Positions 32,815 to 41,582 of a stretch of DNA of 64,000 nt are shown piece by piece. Source of the DNA: Kocuria flava (GTDB lineage: Bacteria; Actinomycetota; Actinomycetes; Actinomycetales; Micrococcaceae); the NCBI RefSeq assembly GCF_001482365.1, contig NZ_CP013254.1, forward strand, positions 1,984,001 through 2,048,000, read 5' to 3'. Position numbers and translations under genes: made by a program. Position 1 is the first letter of the stretch. Every line of letters begins with the position of its first letter. A model generated the notes under the pieces. The model was not told the DNA's origin and made no database searches. It saw nothing but the letters and a program-made list of their open reading frames with translations.

Positions 32815-34334
32815 TCCACGCGGACAACGACAACCCCGTCCTCGACGACCCCCGCCTGGCGGGGCTCACCAGCTGGGACGCCGACTGGTCCGGGCTGCGC
32901 GTGGTCGTGGCCGGGATCGGCGTCTCCGGCTTCGCCGCCGCCGACACGCTCGTGGAGCTGGGTGCGCGCGTCGTCGTCGTCGACGGCGCGGACACCCCGG
33001 CCACCCGCGCGAAGGCCGAGACCCTGCGCATCGTCGGCGCCGCCGACGTCCACCTGGGGGAGGGCGCCTACGACGCCCTCCCCCAGGTGGACGGGGCCCG
33101 CCCCGAGCTGGTGGTCACCTCCCCGGGGTTCCGCCCCGACCACCCGCTGCTGCGGGCCGCCGTCACGGCGGGCGTGCAGGTCTGGGGCGACGTCGAACTG
33201 GCCTGGCGCGTGCGCGAGCGCGCCGGGCGGCGCACCGCCGAGTGGGTGTGCCTGACCGGCACCAACGGCAAGACCACCACCGTGGGCCTGACCGCCGCCA
33301 TGCTGCGCGCGGGCGGGCTGCGGGCGGCCGCCGTGGGCAACGTCGGCACCCCGGTCCTCGACGCCCTGCGCGAGCCCGTCGAGTACGACGTCCTCGCCGT
33401 GGAGCTCTCCAGCTTCCAGCTGCACTGGACGCACTCGGTCTCCCCGCTGGCCTCCGTGGTGCTCAACATCGCCGAGGACCACGTCGACTGGCACGGCGGC
33501 TACGCCAACTACGCCGCGGACAAGTCCCGGGTCTACGAGAACACCCGGGTCGCGTGCGTCTACAACGCCCAGCAGCCCGAGACCCTGCGGATGGTCGAGG
33601 AGGCCGACGTCGTCGAGGGCTGCCGGGCGGTGGGCTTCACCCTCGACACCCCGGACGTGAGCATGCTCGGCGTGGTCGAGGACCTCCTCGTCGACCGGGC
33701 CTTCCTCGAGGACCGGCGCACCGCCGCCCTGGAACTGGCCTCGGTCGCCGACACCGGCCCGTTCCCCACCCGCCACGGCGTGGCCAACGCGCTCGCCGCC
33801 GCCGCGCTCGCCCGCGCCGCCGGCGTCGCCCCCGAGGCCGTGCGCGAGGGGCTGATCACCCACGAGCCCGGCCCGCACCGCATCCAGCCCGTGGCCACGA
33901 CCCACGGGGTCGTGTGGGTCAACGACTCCAAGGCCACCAACCCGCACGCCGCCGACGCCTCCCTGTCCGCGTTCGAGACCGTCGTGTGGATCGCCGGGGG
34001 CCTGTCCAAGGGGGTGCGCTACGACGAGCTCGTCGCCCGCCACGCCGGGCGCCTGCGCACGGTCGTGCTCATCGGCACCGACAACGACGCCCTGCTCGCC
34101 GCCCTCGCCGAGCACGCCCCGGAGGTCCCGGTGCTGCACGCCGGGGAGCCCGGCAGCACCGCCGGCGACGCCGTCATGGCCGAGGCCGTGCGCCTGGCCC
34201 ACGAGCAGGCCCGCCGGGGCGACACGGTGCTGATGGCCCCGGCCGCCGCCTCCATGGACCAGTTCGGCTCCTACGCCCACCGGGGGGACGCGTTCGTCCG
34301 GGAGGTCGCCGAGCTCGTGGAGCGGCTGACGTGA
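32811..34334 (+). CDS. murD: UDP-N-acetylmuramoylalanine--D-glutamate ligase
   Basis: 507 residues. Adds D-glutamate to UDP-MurNAc-L-alanine. N-terminal Rossmann part VVAGIGVSGFAAADTLVELG, ATP site CLTGTNGKTTTVGLTAAML (about 145-163), VELSSFQLHW, HRIQPVATTHGVVWVNDSKATNPHA and GGLSKGV identify it. The GTG start is embedded in the mraY stop (GTGA). The stop overlaps the ftsW start by four bases. Confidence 0.96.
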   Translation: MIHADNDNPVLDDPRLAGLTSWDADWSGLRVVVAGIGVSGFAAADTLVELGARVVVVDGADTPATRAKAETLRIVGAADVHLGEGAYDALPQVDGARPELVVTSPGFRPDHPLLRAAVTAGVQVWGDVELAWRVRERAGRRTAEWVCLTGTNGKTTTVGLTAAMLRAGGLRAAAVGNVGTPVLDALREPVEYDVLAVELSSFQLHWTHSVSPLASVVLNIAEDHVDWHGGYANYAADKSRVYENTRVACVYNAQQPETLRMVEEADVVEGCRAVGFTLDTPDVSMLGVVEDLLVDRAFLEDRRTAALELASVADTGPFPTRHGVANALAAAALARAAGVAPEAVREGLITHEPGPHRIQPVATTHGVVWVNDSKATNPHAADASLSAFETVVWIAGGLSKGVRYDELVARHAGRLRTVVLIGTDNDALLAALAEHAPEVPVLHAGEPGSTAGDAVMAEAVRLAHEQARRGDTVLMAPAAASMDQFGSYAHRGDAFVREVAELVERLT

Positions 34335-35566
34335 CCGCCCTCCAGGACCGCCCCGGCGTGCAGCAGGCCGCCCGCGGCTCGGCCCGCGGGGTCCGCCGGT
34401 TCTGGCGGGCCGTCGTGGAGGGGCCGCTGATCCACTCCTACTACGCCCTGGCCGGGTCCGTCCTGCTCCTGACCGCCATCGGCATCATGATGGTCCTCTC
34501 CGCCTCCGCGGTGGAGTCGATCTCCGCCGAGCGCTCCGCCTACTCCTACTTCCTGAAGCAGGCGGTCTACGCGGGCCTGGGGGTGGCGCTGATGTTCGCG
34601 CTCTCCTTCGTGCCCACCGCCTGGTACCGGCGCGGGGCCACCTGGCTGCTCGGGCTGGCCGTGGCCCTGCTGGGGCTCGTGTTCACCGGGCTGGGCAGCA
34701 CCGTCAACGGCAACCGCAACTGGATCGTGGTCGGCGGGCAGAGCTTCCAGCCCTCCGAGGCCGCCAAGCTCGCCCTGTGCGTGTGGCTGGCCGCCGTGCT
34801 CGCCCGGCAGGGCAGCGCCGTGCGCGACTGGCGCCGGGCGCTGTGGCCCTCGGCGGCGGGCTTCGGCGTGCCCGTGCTCATGGTCGCGCTCGGGCAGGAC
34901 ATGGGCACCGTCCTGGTGTTCGTGCTCATCTACGCCGCCGCCCTGTTTTTCGCCGGGGCGCCCCTGCGCCTGTTCGGCATCGCCGCCGCCGGCGCCGCCG
35001 TGCTCGGGGCGCTGGCCGTGGCCACGGCCCCCCACCGCGTGGACCGGATCACCGGGTGGCTCTTCGGGGAGTGCGGGGCCACCGACGCCTGCTGGCAGGC
35101 CCAGCAGGGGCTCAACGCGCTCGCCTCCGGCGGCTGGTGGGGCGTGGGCCTGGGCCAGTCGCGGCTGAAGTACAACTACGTGCCCGAGGCGCACAACGAC
35201 TACATCTTCTCGATCATCGGCGAGGAGCTCGGCCTGCTGGGCACGGTGCTGATCCTGGCCCTGTTCGCGCTCATGGCCCTGGCCATGGCCCGGGTCATCC
35301 TGCGCGCCCGCGACCCCTTCGTGCGCCTGGCCACGGCCGGGGTCGTGACCTGGCTCGTGGGCCAGGCGTTCATCAACATCGGGATGGTCACCGGGGTGCT
35401 GCCGGTCATCGGCGTCCCCCTGCCGTTCATCAGCTACGGTGGGTCGTCGCTGATGATGAGCCTCGCGGCCGTGGGCGTGGTGATGTCCTTCACCCGCCTG
35501 CCGCGCCGGATCCCCGTCCCCTCCGGGTCACCCCGCCCCCGCACCCCCAGCAAGGAACGCCCATGA
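34331..35566 (+). CDS. ftsW: Septal peptidoglycan glycosyltransferase FtsW
   Basis: 411 residues with about ten membrane helices of the SEDS family. It polymerises lipid II at the septum together with FtsI. Characteristic parts are GNRNWIVVGGQSFQPSEAAKL, LGQDMGTVLVF, the catalytic-loop area VPEAHNDYIFSIIGEELG and PLPFISYGGSSLMMSL. The first 35 residues are a basic cytoplasmic tail. The C-terminus is short and Pro-rich. Start and stop overlap murD and murG by four bases. Confidence 0.96.
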   Translation: MTALQDRPGVQQAARGSARGVRRFWRAVVEGPLIHSYYALAGSVLLLTAIGIMMVLSASAVESISAERSAYSYFLKQAVYAGLGVALMFALSFVPTAWYRRGATWLLGLAVALLGLVFTGLGSTVNGNRNWIVVGGQSFQPSEAAKLALCVWLAAVLARQGSAVRDWRRALWPSAAGFGVPVLMVALGQDMGTVLVFVLIYAAALFFAGAPLRLFGIAAAGAAVLGALAVATAPHRVDRITGWLFGECGATDACWQAQQGLNALASGGWWGVGLGQSRLKYNYVPEAHNDYIFSIIGEELGLLGTVLILALFALMALAMARVILRARDPFVRLATAGVVTWLVGQAFINIGMVTGVLPVIGVPLPFISYGGSSLMMSLAAVGVVMSFTRLPRRIPVPSGSPRPRTPSKERP

Positions 35567-36684
35567 CCCCCACCGACCCGGCTCCCCGCGAGCCCTCCGT
35601 CCTGCTCGCCGGCGGCGGCACCGCCGGGCACGTGAGCCCGCTGCTGGCCGTCGCCGCCGCGCTGCGCGAGCAGGCCCCCGGCGTGCGGCTCACCGCCGTG
35701 GGCACCGCCTCCGGGATGGAGACCCGGCTCGTGCCCGCCGCCGGCCTCGAGCTGGAGCTCGTGGACCGCGTGCCCCTCCCGCGACGGCCCTCCGCGGACC
35801 TGCTGCGCCTGCCCGCCCGGCTCGCCCGGGCCGTGCGCCAGGCCGGCGCGATCCTCGACCGGATCCGCCCCGACGTGGTCGTGGGCGTCGGCGGCTACGT
35901 GTGCACCCCCGTCTACCTCGCCGCCGCCCGCCGCGGCCTGCCCCTGGTCGTCCACGAGGCCAACGCCCGCCCGGGGCTGGCCAACCGGGTGGGCGCCCGG
36001 TGGGCGCGCACCGTGGCCACCGCGTTCCCCGGCACGCCCCTGCGCGGGGCCGTGACCGTGGGCATGCCCATGCGCCGGGAGGTCTCCGGCCTCGACCGGG
36101 CCGCACTGCGCGCCGGCGCCCGCGCCTCCTTCGGCCTCGACCCGGACCTGCCGACCGTCGTGGTCACGGGCGGGTCCTCCGGCGCGCTGGCGATGAACCG
36201 CACGGTGGCGCAGGTCGCCGGGGAGGTCGCCGGCCACGGCTACCAGCTGCTGCACGTCACCGGCCGCGGCAAGCAGCTCACCGGCGCCGACGGCGCACCC
36301 CTCGCCGCGCCCGGCTACGTGCAGGTCGACTACGTCGACGGCATGGAGCGGGTCTACGCGGCCGCCGACCTGCTCGTGGCCCGGGCCGGGGCCGCGACCG
36401 TCTCCGAGGTCGCCGCCGTCGGGCTGCCCGCCGTGTTCGTGCCCCTGCCCGTCGGCAACGGCGAGCAGGCCCTCAACGCCCGCTCGCTCGTCGAGGCCGG
36501 CGCCGCCCGCGTCGTGGCCGACGACGCCTTCACCCCCGAGTGGTGGCGCGCGAACGTCCACCCCCTGCCCGCCGACCGCGAGCGCCTCGCCGCGATGGCC
36601 GCGGCGAGCCGCGCCCACGGCGTGCGCGACGCCGACGCCGTGCTGGCCCGTCTGATCCTCCAGGAGGTCCCCCGTGAGCGCTGA
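35563..36684 (+). CDS. murG: UDP-GlcNAc:lipid I N-acetylglucosaminyltransferase
   Basis: 373 residues, GT28 family. Converts lipid I to lipid II on the inner membrane face. The N-terminal glycine loop is LLAGGGTAGHVSPLLAVAAAL, then VVGVGGYVCTPVYLAA and HEANARPGLANR; the donor-binding half has VVTGGSSGALAMNR, GAATVSEVAAVGLPAVFVPLP and NGEQALNAR. Length is normal. It starts in the ftsW stop codon (ATGA) and overlaps murC by 11 bases. Confidence 0.97.
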   Translation: MTPTDPAPREPSVLLAGGGTAGHVSPLLAVAAALREQAPGVRLTAVGTASGMETRLVPAAGLELELVDRVPLPRRPSADLLRLPARLARAVRQAGAILDRIRPDVVVGVGGYVCTPVYLAAARRGLPLVVHEANARPGLANRVGARWARTVATAFPGTPLRGAVTVGMPMRREVSGLDRAALRAGARASFGLDPDLPTVVVTGGSSGALAMNRTVAQVAGEVAGHGYQLLHVTGRGKQLTGADGAPLAAPGYVQVDYVDGMERVYAAADLLVARAGAATVSEVAAVGLPAVFVPLPVGNGEQALNARSLVEAGAARVVADDAFTPEWWRANVHPLPADRERLAAMAAASRAHGVRDADAVLARLILQEVPRER

Positions 36685-38089
36685 GCAGGTCCTCGACCCC
36701 GGGCGGCTGGGCCGGATCCACCTCGTCGGCATGGGCGGGGCCGGGATGTCGGCGGTCGCCAAGCTCCTGCTCGCCCGCGGCGCCGCGGTCAGCGGCTCCG
36801 ACCGGCAGGACTCCCCGGCCCTGCGCGAGCTGGCCGCCCTCGGCGCCACGGTGCACGTGGGCCAGCGGGCCGAGAACGTGGCCGGGGCGGACACCGTGGT
36901 CGTCTCCACGGCCATCGCCGCCGACAACCCCGAGTACGCCGCGGCCCGCGCCGCCGGCACCCGGGTGCTGCACCGCTCGGACGGCCTCGCCGCGGCGATG
37001 CAGGGCCGCGACGTCGTCGCCGTCGCCGGCACCCACGGCAAGACCACGACGAGCTCGATGGCCGCCGTCGCCCTGCGTGCCGCGGGCCTGGAGCCCTCGT
37101 GGGCCATCGGCGCCCACGTGGCGGACCTGGGCTCCAACGCGGCGCTGGGCGCGGGCCGGTGGTTCGTGGCCGAGGCCGACGAGTCCGACGGCTCGTTCCT
37201 CAGGTACGGCCCCCGCATCGCGGTCGTGACGAACATCGAGCCGGACCACCTCGACTTCTACGGCTCGGCCGAGGCCTTCCAGCGCGCCTTCGACGACTTC
37301 GCCGCGACCCTGGCCCCCGGCGGGCTGCTCGTGGCCTGCGCCGACGACGCCGGGTCGCGCGCCCTGGCCGAGCGCCACCGCGCCGCCGGCGGGCGGGTCG
37401 TGACCTACGGCACCGACCCCGGCGCGGACGTGCGCGTGCTGCCCGGGACGGCCGAGGGCCTGGCCACCCGCAGCACCCTCGTGCTCGGCACGGGCCCGGA
37501 GCGCCGGCAGCTGCCCCTGGAGCTGGGCGTGCCGGGGCGGCACAACGTCCTCAACGCCGCCGCGGCCCTGTGCGCCGCCGTCGAGGCCGGCGCCCCGCCC
37601 GAGGACGCCGCCCGCGGGCTCGCCGGCTTCACCGGCTCCGCCCGCCGCTTCGACCTGCGCGGCGAGGCCGGGGGCGTGCGGGTCGTCGACGACTACGCCC
37701 ACCACCCGACCGAGGTCGTCGCGGCGCTGACCGCGGCCCGGGAGGTGGCCGGGGACAACCGCGTGCTCGTCGTCTTCCAGCCGCACCTGTTCTCCCGCAC
37801 CCGGGAGTTCGCCGCCGAGTTCGCCGCCGCCCTCGCCCTGGCCGACGAGGCGTTCGTCCTCGACGTCTTCGCCGCCCGCGAGCAGCCCGTGCCCGGGCTC
37901 ACGAGCGAGGTCATCACCTCCCGCGCCCCCGGCCACGTGCACTACGTCCCGGGCGCCGACGAGGCCGTGGCCCGCGCCGCCGCGGCAGCCCGCCCCGGGG
38001 ACCTCGTCCTGACGGTCGGCGCCGGCGACGTCACGGCCCTGGGCCCGCGGCTCCTGGAGCAGCTCGCGGACCGCGCGCGGGAGCGCTGA
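36674..38089 (+). CDS. murC: UDP-N-acetylmuramate--L-alanine ligase
   Basis: 471 residues. First Mur ligase, joins L-alanine to UDP-MurNAc. Motifs: IHLVGMGGAGMSAVAKLLL (about 15-33), ATP site VAVAGTHGKTTTSSMAAVAL, VTNIEPDHLDFYGS, GVRVVDDYAHHPTEVVAAL and FQPHLFSRTREF. GTG start at 36674 lies inside the last codons of murG. The final A of the stop codon is the first base of the ftsQ ATG. Confidence 0.97.
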   Translation: MSAEQVLDPGRLGRIHLVGMGGAGMSAVAKLLLARGAAVSGSDRQDSPALRELAALGATVHVGQRAENVAGADTVVVSTAIAADNPEYAAARAAGTRVLHRSDGLAAAMQGRDVVAVAGTHGKTTTSSMAAVALRAAGLEPSWAIGAHVADLGSNAALGAGRWFVAEADESDGSFLRYGPRIAVVTNIEPDHLDFYGSAEAFQRAFDDFAATLAPGGLLVACADDAGSRALAERHRAAGGRVVTYGTDPGADVRVLPGTAEGLATRSTLVLGTGPERRQLPLELGVPGRHNVLNAAAALCAAVEAGAPPEDAARGLAGFTGSARRFDLRGEAGGVRVVDDYAHHPTEVVAALTAAREVAGDNRVLVVFQPHLFSRTREFAAEFAAALALADEAFVLDVFAAREQPVPGLTSEVITSRAPGHVHYVPGADEAVARAAAAARPGDLVLTVGAGDVTALGPRLLEQLADRARER

Positions 38090-39276
38090 TGAGCCGGCAC
38101 GGCCGGCCCCACCAGCCGCACCTGGGCGGCGACCCGGAGGACCCCCGCCCGGAGGCCGCGGGGCAGGAGGCCCCCGACGCCGCGCGGGCCGAGGACCCGC
38201 GGGGGAGCGAGGACGGGGTCCCCGGGGCCGGCGCGCCCCGGGGCGACGCCCCGGCGGAGCACACCCCCGCAGGGCAGGCCCCGCAGGCGCGGACCCCGCA
38301 GGTGCCGGAGGAGGCGGGCCCGCCGGCGGCACGGATCCGCGTCAACGACGACGCCAAGGTCACCCCCCTGGCCGAGGACGAGGCGCTGCAGGAGGTGCCC
38401 GACGCCGGCGGCCGGTTCAGCGCCTGGCGCCGGACCCGGCAGGAGCGGGCGGCCGCCCGCACCCTCACCGCCTCCCGCCGCGCCGACGACCTGCCCCCGG
38501 CGCCGGCACCCGTCCCGCCCGCCGGTGCGGCGGAGCGGACCGCCGGACCGGGCGGCTCCACCGTCGTCGCCTTCCCCGGCCCGTCCGCGTCCCGCCGGCG
38601 GCGCCGCCGCCTCGCCGGGGTCCTCACCGCCCTCGTGCTGATCGCCGTGCTCGCCGGCGTCCTGTTCCTCACCCCGCTGCTCGCGGTGCGCGAGGTCCAG
38701 GTCCGCGGGGCCGAGCTCACGGACCCGGCCCGCGTCGAGGAGGCCCTGGCGGGCTACCACGGGGTGCCGCTGCCGCGGGTCTCCGAGGACGAGGTCCGCG
38801 ACGCCGTCGACGCCGTGCCCCAGGTCCGCTCCATCGAGGTCGTCCTCGAGCCGCCGCACCGCCTCGTCGTCGAGCTGCAGGAGCGGGTGCCGGTCGCCGC
38901 CGTCGCGGACGGCGGGGAGTTCTCGGTCGTCGACTCGGAGGGGGTCGAGCTGCGCACGGCCGCGACCGCGCAGGAGGCCGGCGTCCCCGTCGTGGAGGGC
39001 GGGCCCGAGGTCCTGGGCACCGAGCGCTTCGAGGCGATCGCCGGGGTGCTGGCCGCCCTGCCCGAGTCCGTGCTGGGTCAGCTCAGCGCGGCCTCCGCCG
39101 AGTCGCTGTCCTCCGTGGAGCTGGACTTCGCCGACGGCCGCACGGTGGTGTGGGGCACGGCCGAGGACAGCGAGCTCAAGGCGCAGGTGCTCCGCGAGCT
39201 CGTCGAGGCCCGCGGCACCGCGAGCGGGGTCGAGACCTACGACGTCTCCAGCCCCACCCGCCCCGTGGTGCGCTGA
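38089..39276 (+). CDS. ftsQ: Cell division protein FtsQ (POTRA domain)
   Basis: 395 residues, one membrane helix at about 175-197 (LAGVLTALVLIAVLAGVLFL) after six arginines. The 170-residue cytoplasmic head is disordered, rich in Pro, Ala, Asp and Glu, and much longer than in most FtsQ. Outside, the POTRA domain begins LAVREVQVRGAELTDPARVEEALAG, followed by VPQVRSIEVVLEPPHRLVVELQERVPVA. It links FtsL/FtsB-type proteins to the divisome. It shares one base with murC. The 242-base gap after it carries the ftsZ control region. Confidence 0.93.
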   Translation: MSRHGRPHQPHLGGDPEDPRPEAAGQEAPDAARAEDPRGSEDGVPGAGAPRGDAPAEHTPAGQAPQARTPQVPEEAGPPAARIRVNDDAKVTPLAEDEALQEVPDAGGRFSAWRRTRQERAAARTLTASRRADDLPPAPAPVPPAGAAERTAGPGGSTVVAFPGPSASRRRRRRLAGVLTALVLIAVLAGVLFLTPLLAVREVQVRGAELTDPARVEEALAGYHGVPLPRVSEDEVRDAVDAVPQVRSIEVVLEPPHRLVVELQERVPVAAVADGGEFSVVDSEGVELRTAATAQEAGVPVVEGGPEVLGTERFEAIAGVLAALPESVLGQLSAASAESLSSVELDFADGRTVVWGTAEDSELKAQVLRELVEARGTASGVETYDVSSPTRPVVR

Positions 39277-39395
39277 GCAGGGCCTGACCCTCCGCACGAG
39301 CCTGAGAGTTGGGCGCGAACCCGGCGCCGCCTGCGGTTTCGGCGAAAAGTGTCGGCATCGGGACGCGTTGTCGTGCAGGGGCACCCGGGGGTTGT

Positions 39396-39401
39396 TAGGC
39401 T
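39396..39401 (+). promoter_or_regulatory. -10 element TAGGCT upstream of ftsZ
   Basis: TAGGCT preceded by GTTGT, 118 bases before the ftsZ ATG. No good -35 (TTGTCG at 39368 is 22 bases away). The transcript would contain the palindrome at 39452-39467. Confidence 0.4.
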
Positions 39402-39451
39402 TGGGCCGACATCGACACTCCCCGGGGAGCCGCCGAACGATGCAAGATTCG

Positions 39452-39467
39452 ACCTTCGATCGAAGGT
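39452..39467. promoter_or_regulatory. 16-base perfect palindrome before ftsZ
   Basis: ACCTTCGATCGAAGGT, 51 bases before the ftsZ start codon, in a spacer that is less GC-rich than the rest of the window (39290-39500). As DNA it fits an operator for a dimeric repressor or activator; as RNA it folds to an eight-base stem without a proper loop. No regulator is assigned. Confidence 0.6.
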
Positions 39468-39518
39468 TGAGGATCGGTTCGCGAACCCGGACCCGCCATC
39501 CTCTCGAGTTAGGTACCC

Positions 39519-40760
39519 ATGGACTCCTCCACCCCCCAGAACTACTTGGCCGTCATCAAGGTCGTCGGAATCGGTGGCGGCGGCGTCAACGCCGTCAACC
39601 GGATGATCGAGGAGGGGCTGCGCGGCGTCGAGTTCATCGCGATCAACACCGACGCGCAGGCCCTGCTGATGAGCGACGCCGACGTCAAGCTCGACGTCGG
39701 CCGGGAGCTCACCCGCGGCCTCGGCGCCGGCGCGAACCCGGACGTCGGGCGGCAGGCGGCGGAGGACCACCACGAGGAGATCGAGGAGGTCCTCAAGGGG
39801 GCCGACATGGTCTTCGTGACCGCCGGCGAGGGCGGCGGCACCGGCACCGGCGGCGCCCCCGTCGTCGCGCGCATCGCCCGCTCCCTGGGGGCCCTGACCA
39901 TCGGCGTGGTCACCCGCCCGTTCACCTTCGAGGGCCGCCGCCGCTCCAACCAGGCCGAGAACGGCATCGAGACCCTGCGCGACGAGGTCGACACCCTCAT
40001 CGTCATCCCCAACGACCGGCTCCTGTCGATCTCCGACCGCAACGTCTCCATGCTCGACGCGTTCAAGTCCGCCGACCAGGTCCTGCTCTCCGGCGTCCAG
40101 GGCATCACCGACCTGATCACCACCCCGGGGCTGATCAACCTCGACTTCGCCGACGTGAAGTCGGTGATGCAGGGGGCCGGGTCCGCGCTGATGGGCATCG
40201 GCTCCGCCCAGGGCGAGGACCGTGCGGTCAAGGCCGCCGAGCTGGCCATCGCCTCGCCGCTGCTGGAGGCCTCCATCGACGGCGCCCACGGCGTGCTGCT
40301 GTCCATCCAGGGCGGGTCCGACCTCGGGCTGTTCGAGATCAACGAGGCCGCCCGCCTGGTCCAGGAGGTCGCCCACCCCGAGGCCAACATCATCTTCGGC
40401 GCCGTCATCGACGACGCCCTGGGCGACCAGGCCCGCGTCACCGTCATCGCGGCCGGCTTCGACTCGGTGAGCCCCGAGACCAACGCCAACAACACCAGCC
40501 CCGCGGCGCAGCAGGCCGCGAGCACCCGGGCGGCCTTCGGCTCCGGCGCGGCGCAGCCCGCCGGCGTCGGCCGTGCCCCGCAGCGCGGCGGCTCGCCCTC
40601 CTACGCCCAGCAGCCGGCCCCGCAGAAGTGGGCCCAGCCGGCCGCCAACGACGACGTGCCCGACGACGCCGGGTTCGACGTCGACCTCCCGGCGGAGGCC
40701 GAGACCGGTGCGGGCCCGGCCCGCAAGGACTCCCTGGACTTCCCCGACTTCCTGAAGTGA
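39519..40760 (+). CDS. ftsZ: Cell division GTPase FtsZ
   Basis: 413-residue tubulin homologue that forms the Z ring. GTP-binding parts: VVGIGGGGVNAVNRM (about 14-28), tubulin signature AGEGGGTGTGGAPVVARIA (about 104-122), NDRLLSISDRNVSMLDAF and the synergy segment GLINLDFADVKSVM. After residue 320 comes a flexible Gln/Ala/Pro linker and the C-terminal peptide LDFPDFLK that binds SepF and FtsW-type partners. SD is weak (TTAGGT), unlike its neighbours. It has its own control region with a palindrome, so it can be expressed apart from the operon. Confidence 0.98.
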   Translation: MDSSTPQNYLAVIKVVGIGGGGVNAVNRMIEEGLRGVEFIAINTDAQALLMSDADVKLDVGRELTRGLGAGANPDVGRQAAEDHHEEIEEVLKGADMVFVTAGEGGGTGTGGAPVVARIARSLGALTIGVVTRPFTFEGRRRSNQAENGIETLRDEVDTLIVIPNDRLLSISDRNVSMLDAFKSADQVLLSGVQGITDLITTPGLINLDFADVKSVMQGAGSALMGIGSAQGEDRAVKAAELAIASPLLEASIDGAHGVLLSIQGGSDLGLFEINEAARLVQEVAHPEANIIFGAVIDDALGDQARVTVIAAGFDSVSPETNANNTSPAAQQAASTRAAFGSGAAQPAGVGRAPQRGGSPSYAQQPAPQKWAQPAANDDVPDDAGFDVDLPAEAETGAGPARKDSLDFPDFLK

Positions 40761-40764
40761 GCAC

Positions 40765-40807
40765 CGGCCGGGGGCCGGGCGCGCACCGCGCGCCCGGCCC
40801 CCGGCCG
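40765..40807 (+). terminator. 20-base-pair hairpin between ftsZ and pgeF
   Basis: A perfect 20-base stem with loop ACC starts four bases after the ftsZ stop codon. No T tract. pgeF starts 43 bases later without an evident promoter, so partial termination that lowers expression of the downstream genes is likely. Confidence 0.65.
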
Positions 40808-40850
40808 TCCGCGCAACGGCACGTCAGGCAGCAGGAGCAGGAGGAGCCAG

Positions 40851-41582
40851 GTGTTCTGGTGGCAGGAGGACGCCGGGGACGGCGTCCGGGTGGCGTTCAC
40901 GGACCGCGCGGCGGGCAACCTCGCGCTGCACACGGGCGACGACCCGCAGTCGGTGCGGGCCCGGCGCGCGGTCCTCGAGCGGGAGATGGGCGTGCCCCGC
41001 GGCACGCTGCTGTTCCTCGACCAGGTGCACGGCACCGACGTCGTCGACGCCGACGCCCCGGACCGCCCGCAGGTCCCGCGGGCGGACGCCGCGGTCAGCG
41101 CCGGCGCGACGCCGCTGGCGGTGATGGTCGCCGACTGCGTGCCCGTGCTGCTCGCCGGGACGTCCCCCGCCGGGCCGGTGACGGGGGTGGCCCACGCCGG
41201 ACGACGGGGCCTGCTGGAGGGCGTGCTCGAGCGCACCGTGGACCGGCTGCGCGCGCGCGGGGCGGAGCGGCTGCGGGCCTGGATCGGGCCCGCCGTGTGC
41301 GGGGCCTGCTACGAGGTCCCCGCGGCCATGCAGGCCGACGCGCTGCGGCACCTGCCGGCCGCGGCGGCCACGACGCGCCACGGCACCCCGGCCCTCGACC
41401 TGCCCGCCGGCGCCCGTGACGTCCTCGGACGCCTGGGCGTGGCCGTGCGCACCCCGCAGGGCGGGCCCGGCCCGGCGTGCACCCTCGAGAACGAGGGGCT
41501 CTCCTCCCACCGCCGCGACCCCGCCTCCGGGCGGATCGCCGGCCTCGTGTGGCGGTCCGCCGCCGGGGAGCGTGCCGCGTGA
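40851..41582 (+). CDS. pgeF: Peptidoglycan editing factor PgeF (YfiH/laccase-domain family)
   Basis: 243 residues of the Cu-oxidase_4 / DUF152 fold. Metal-site residues appear in LDQVHGTDVV, VADCVPVLLA and VAHAGRRGLLEGV. The E. coli protein removes UDP-MurNAc-dipeptides carrying L-Ser in place of L-Ala and other members show purine nucleoside activity, so a quality-control role in wall precursor synthesis is likely beside ftsZ. GTG start follows AGGAGGAGCCAG. Its stop overlaps the next start (GTGA). Confidence 0.93.
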   Translation: MFWWQEDAGDGVRVAFTDRAAGNLALHTGDDPQSVRARRAVLEREMGVPRGTLLFLDQVHGTDVVDADAPDRPQVPRADAAVSAGATPLAVMVADCVPVLLAGTSPAGPVTGVAHAGRRGLLEGVLERTVDRLRARGAERLRAWIGPAVCGACYEVPAAMQADALRHLPAAAATTRHGTPALDLPAGARDVLGRLGVAVRTPQGGPGPACTLENEGLSSHRRDPASGRIAGLVWRSAAGERAA

